64,000 bases of DNA from a virus. Every line of letters begins with the position of its first letter. Within the stretch, counting starts at the first letter, position 1. The notes below the pieces were generated by a model. The model was given only the letters and a program-made list of their open reading frames with translations. It searched no databases and was not told the origin of the DNA. Location of the stretch: the IMG/VR virus record IMGVR_UViG_3300050010_000483, positions 1 through 64,000 of that record, one strand, 5' to 3'. A program made the position numbers and the translations under genes. This document shows, one piece after another, positions 60,630 through 64,000 of this stretch.

Positions 60630-63600
60630 ATGGAAATTACAGGACAACCATACGTTGAGGTTCAGAATAATATTTTAAGCGGCTTCTATTATTTAAATTT
60701 TAATAATGGCATCCAACCAAAATTATATGAATTTTCGAGTCCTGCCTACCCCATTAGCAATTTTAATGCACCTTATGATGCAATACTGCCTGCTCCACAG
60801 GGGTCATTAGGTTTATTAACGGCAGTTGGTAAACGTCTTCGTTCTGACGCAGATTATAGCGAAAGAGCTTCTGATAGGGCGGGTAAACTATATTTTTCAG
60901 ACACAGCAACTTTATATGGAACCTGTCATGGTTTTGGACGAGATTTTTTGACATTTTATACTGGATTTAATTTTTACCAGGCATTCTATCCAGCAGGATA
61001 CTTTTCGCCGCCTTATGGAGAATCACTTTCCATTTTTAAAGCAAATTCCAACAGCGCACAGGCAAATTCCAATGCCACACAAGCTTTGAATAATGGTGCG
61101 TGCAGTAATATTAACATTACCGAATATAATGAAACTTTTGGTATTGTTTCAATTACTGATTCTGATGTGGGAGATGTCACAGACAGTCTCTCTGCAAACA
61201 TGTATGCTCCAATTTATAGTGCGGCAGAGGTTTGTCCCCCACCAATTTCAATTACAAGCTATTATGATGAACTTAATTTTAATCAAATTCAAGGTACTAC
61301 CACTCAACTTGGTGCGGGAACCTTTTACAATGGAAATCCTATTCCTACTTCTCTGGATATATTTAACATCAAGTTAAATAGTAGATACAATATTACTGGG
61401 GCTGGGGATGGACGAATGATAGTTTACTATAAGAATGGTACAAATATCTTTAAGCCACAAGAATCATATTCTGCTTCTAATCAGGAAAACCTGCTGAATA
61501 ATGTTTTATGTTTGGCTGGTATCATGGAGAATAATACATCTGCTGGTGCTGGTACAAATGGGGATCAAATGATTCAGGCTCCTGATCAGAATTTAGGTAA
61601 TGCTGGTAGTCAATCATTCATTAATCAGGGTACAGATACGGCCTGGAATTACTGGCACTTCACTTTTAAAGAAAATGCCGACACGCTTCCATTTTCAAAT
61701 AATTTTAGTGCAATCAATGGTGGTGAACCAGTCTCTGCAACGAATGAGGGGGCCAATGAAGGTACTCAATTATTCCTTCCTGTTCTATCTAGTTCAGATG
61801 CTTATTGGCAAAATCGTCAGTGTCCTGACACTGTTGACTTTCTTCCCTGGACATTTGGCGCATCTATTTATGCGTGCCCATCATATCATTTTGATGTTCC
61901 ATATTATGCTGCGATTAAAAAGTTCGGATTCTACGGTACACGTTTCTTAAACACTTGTAATGCCCTAAATCTTACAAATACATGGAATGGCGTGGCTAAT
62001 GCTATTGAATTACCCGCCAGCACAACGAATGTACCCATTGCTGAAAATCTTGCCGAACCAGCGGGAGTTGATGCCAAGGGGTCATGGTCTTTTGCTGTAT
62101 ATGATAACCTACTAAATACCGCGAAAGCTGAAGAAAGATTCTCAAACATGTTTGCTTTAAACAAAGGATTTTTCCTTTGGGCAAACACGGGTAATTATAC
62201 TTCCGACCCAAACTTTTTGACACTGTCTCAGATCAGTGGATTTGGGGCATCGTTCTCTGCATTAATTGGACAATTTTCCGCCATGTTTACTGGCGGACTA
62301 TCTTCGTTTGTTAGTGGAGTTCCAGCCATTATTGTTCAAAAAGTTCAAGCGGGTAATGGTGTAACTGAACTTGCGTCATCAACTTATGTTGGTAATAGTA
62401 ATAGCTATAATGATTTGATGTTTTCAAATCAACCCTATCAAAACTTTCTTACAAACATAGGTAACTTTTTTCCGACAAGCGGCCTTCCATATCTAAATAT
62501 TTTTGCCAATCAATATGGTTCATTTGTCATGGATCAAAATGGTAATCCCAACGAGTCATTTTATTCAGGCATGATTTCTGGTAGAGAGCAAAGAACTCTC
62601 ACTAGATACATGGAAAATACAGTGCAAGGAAACCCGATTGATTTATTTCCAATCAATCATATTTTGTTTTCCTTTGATTCTGCACGAGAATATCTTGAAA
62701 ATACAGGATGGAACCGTGGTTTGGGTGGATTTGCCAATACTCAACTCCCAGTAATCAATCAAAGATTTTTTGAAGGGGCATATGGAAATGCCAGTCAAAT
62801 TACTGGATTGCTTCAAGTATTGGATTCATTGAATTTTATTGACAATACATCGTTCTATCCAGGATTTTTCAATGACATTACTGTCAACAAAGACATTCCA
62901 ACCCCAAGCTATGTTCCTGTTGTAAGCGGAATTATTCTCGATAATCAGGGAAGAAGTTTCTCTTCCAGCGGATGGCTTGCCTTGGGTTATAACGAGATTG
63001 GAAAACTTGATGGCAATTTTTCTTGTTTCACCCCCATTTTTGTTCAACAACCTTTAGATAATGTATTTACAAAGATTGGACAAGCACCAACTTTGCGTGC
63101 GATGGCGGTTGATTACCACTCTATTCCTGATGATAAAATCACGCCACGTTATCCTGAAATTCTTTATTGGGCATATAATTTAAAACTAGTTGATGATAAA
63201 TTCAACAATCTGTATCCAGTACAATATAAATGGCTGCGCGTACCGATTAGCCAATATGCTGGCTGGTTTATGTCGGGAATCTTGACTGGTGATTATGCCA
63301 GTGTAACTGGCGATTGGTCTTGTCTGGAAAATGGTGGATCAAATTGTACGATCTGTCATCTAAATCAAAGTTCTCCAACGGGAGTTTTGGGGACAACCGA
63401 TCAATATACTTTTTTGAAAGGTGTAAACTATGGAATTGATGACCAATACTACTATATGTGTGTTGCGTCGGGAAGATTTGGTGTTCGTATTAGTGAACCT
63501 ACCACGCTGACAATTGAAAACTGGACAAAATTTGATGTATCACTCAAACTGGGTTTGAATCAAAGTAATATGCCTCTTTCGTTAAATTTCATCATCAATG

Positions 63601-64000
63601 ATGTGAATGGGGAAAATCATAGCATCACATTTGCTCCATTGGAACCAACAGTTGCCTATCAGGGTTATCAAGCTGACCCATATGCAATTCCAGAAGCCGT
63701 TATTGAAGAAAAAGTCCCGCCGCCAAATGCTGGTTATGGAGACGTATCAGCTTTTAAATGTGTTGGACCAATTGGATATGTTGGGGCGACTAGAAGTTAT
63801 CAACCAGATACTTTGGAAGATACTCGTGGTGTTCGTGGGGCATGGGGACGTTTCATTGAATACGGTTCTCTTATTTCATTGGGTAAAGCTCTGAGTCAAT
63901 TGGAGGGCGATCTTCTTTATGGATATCAACATTTGCCCAAATGTGTCAATTATGAGATGCCTTATGGTAATCGTGGTGCCATAGTTTCAGCGCAACTAGG
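60630..64000 (+). CDS. Giant virion protein, 3' end outside the window (at least 1123 aa)
   Basis: The frame is open from ATG 60630 (MEITGQPYVEVQNN) to the end of the window with no stop, so only the first 1123 codons are seen. Composition is Asn/Gly/Tyr-rich with short strands, as in the other tail proteins. Visible features include a coil-prone Asn/Ala-rich piece near residue 140 (NSNSAQANSNATQALNN), a hydrophobic stretch near residue 545 (ALIGQFSAMFTGGLSSFVSG), and a CxxC (NCTICHLN) near residue 908. I do not recognise a domain. Together with its GTGTAAT element and its place beyond the tail block, it is likely a large tip, baseplate-like or fibre protein. Confidence 0.7.
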   Translation, partial: MEITGQPYVEVQNNILSGFYYLNFNNGIQPKLYEFSSPAYPISNFNAPYDAILPAPQGSLGLLTAVGKRLRSDADYSERASDRAGKLYFSDTATLYGTCHGFGRDFLTFYTGFNFYQAFYPAGYFSPPYGESLSIFKANSNSAQANSNATQALNNGACSNINITEYNETFGIVSITDSDVGDVTDSLSANMYAPIYSAAEVCPPPISITSYYDELNFNQIQGTTTQLGAGTFYNGNPIPTSLDIFNIKLNSRYNITGAGDGRMIVYYKNGTNIFKPQESYSASNQENLLNNVLCLAGIMENNTSAGAGTNGDQMIQAPDQNLGNAGSQSFINQGTDTAWNYWHFTFKENADTLPFSNNFSAINGGEPVSATNEGANEGTQLFLPVLSSSDAYWQNRQCPDTVDFLPWTFGASIYACPSYHFDVPYYAAIKKFGFYGTRFLNTCNALNLTNTWNGVANAIELPASTTNVPIAENLAEPAGVDAKGSWSFAVYDNLLNTAKAEERFSNMFALNKGFFLWANTGNYTSDPNFLTLSQISGFGASFSALIGQFSAMFTGGLSSFVSGVPAIIVQKVQAGNGVTELASSTYVGNSNSYNDLMFSNQPYQNFLTNIGNFFPTSGLPYLNIFANQYGSFVMDQNGNPNESFYSGMISGREQRTLTRYMENTVQGNPIDLFPINHILFSFDSAREYLENTGWNRGLGGFANTQLPVINQRFFEGAYGNASQITGLLQVLDSLNFIDNTSFYPGFFNDITVNKDIPTPSYVPVVSGIILDNQGRSFSSSGWLALGYNEIGKLDGNFSCFTPIFVQQPLDNVFTKIGQAPTLRAMAVDYHSIPDDKITPRYPEILYWAYNLKLVDDKFNNLYPVQYKWLRVPISQYAGWFMSGILTGDYASVTGDWSCLENGGSNCTICHLNQSSPTGVLGTTDQYTFLKGVNYGIDDQYYYMCVASGRFGVRISEPTTLTIENWTKFDVSLKLGLNQSNMPLSLNFIINDVNGENHSITFAPLEPTVAYQGYQADPYAIPEAVIEEKVPPPNAGYGDVSAFKCVGPIGYVGATRSYQPDTLEDTRGVRGAWGRFIEYGSLISLGKALSQLEGDLLYGYQHLPKCVNYEMPYGNRGAIVSAQL

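Noticed and set aside
1-64000. tRNA genes, CRISPR arrays, insertion sequences
   Set aside because: No tRNA-like cloverleaf, regularly spaced repeats or transposase was noticed by eye; a dedicated scan would be needed to exclude them.

Overview
The window is part of the genome of a large tailed double-stranded DNA phage, probably uncultured. It carries an almost complete late (virion) gene set in siphovirus order: terminase, portal, protease/scaffold, capsid, connectors, tail tube, chaperones, a 3040-residue tape measure, tail-tip proteins. No tail-sheath gene lies between the connectors and the tube, so a long non-contractile tail is the simplest reading. Genes use standard start and stop codons. 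The host is unknown; GT9 (heptosyltransferase-like) sequence hints weakly at a Gram-negative host.

Layout. 1-555: no convincing gene; palindromes and a 26-bp tandem repeat. 556-3069: a small minus-strand gene, a PhoH-like ATPase split by an intein, and a minus-strand hypothetical. 3117-9894: a tightly coupled plus-strand operon (zinc-ribbon protein, sigma-like factor with a cysteine cluster, candidate small terminase, zinc-finger ERCC4 nuclease, HNH homing endonuclease, intein-containing large terminase). 9921-22475: head module (collagen-like fibre, portal, three unknown structural proteins of which two are paralogues, protease-scaffold fusion, candidate decoration protein, major capsid). 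22559-29321: a promoter-gene-terminator cassette and repeat-rich fibre genes. 29413-33155: connector/neck proteins and tail tube. 33257-56008: chaperone-position proteins, tape measure, tail tip/hub and fibre-like proteins. 56005-60574: a minus-strand operon with a candidate annealing protein, two glycosyltransferase genes sharing a split GT9 domain, and a possible DNA-binding protein. 60630-64000: the start of another giant structural gene that runs off the window.

Three points stand out. (1) Both inteins sit exactly in NTP-binding motifs (Walker B of PhoH, Walker A of the terminase), and a free-standing homing endonuclease is wedged directly before the terminase gene. (2) GTGTAAT (or GTGTAAA) recurs a few bases upstream of the first gene of most transcription blocks. 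It looks like a phage-specific -10 promoter element, and the phage's own sigma-like factor is the natural candidate to read it. Several copies lie so close to the ATG that the transcripts would have little or no leader. (3) A GT9 glycosyltransferase domain is divided in frame between two adjacent genes by an 18-base spacer.

Functional names come from motifs visible in the translated sequence plus gene order. No database search was possible, and many structural proteins are named by position only.
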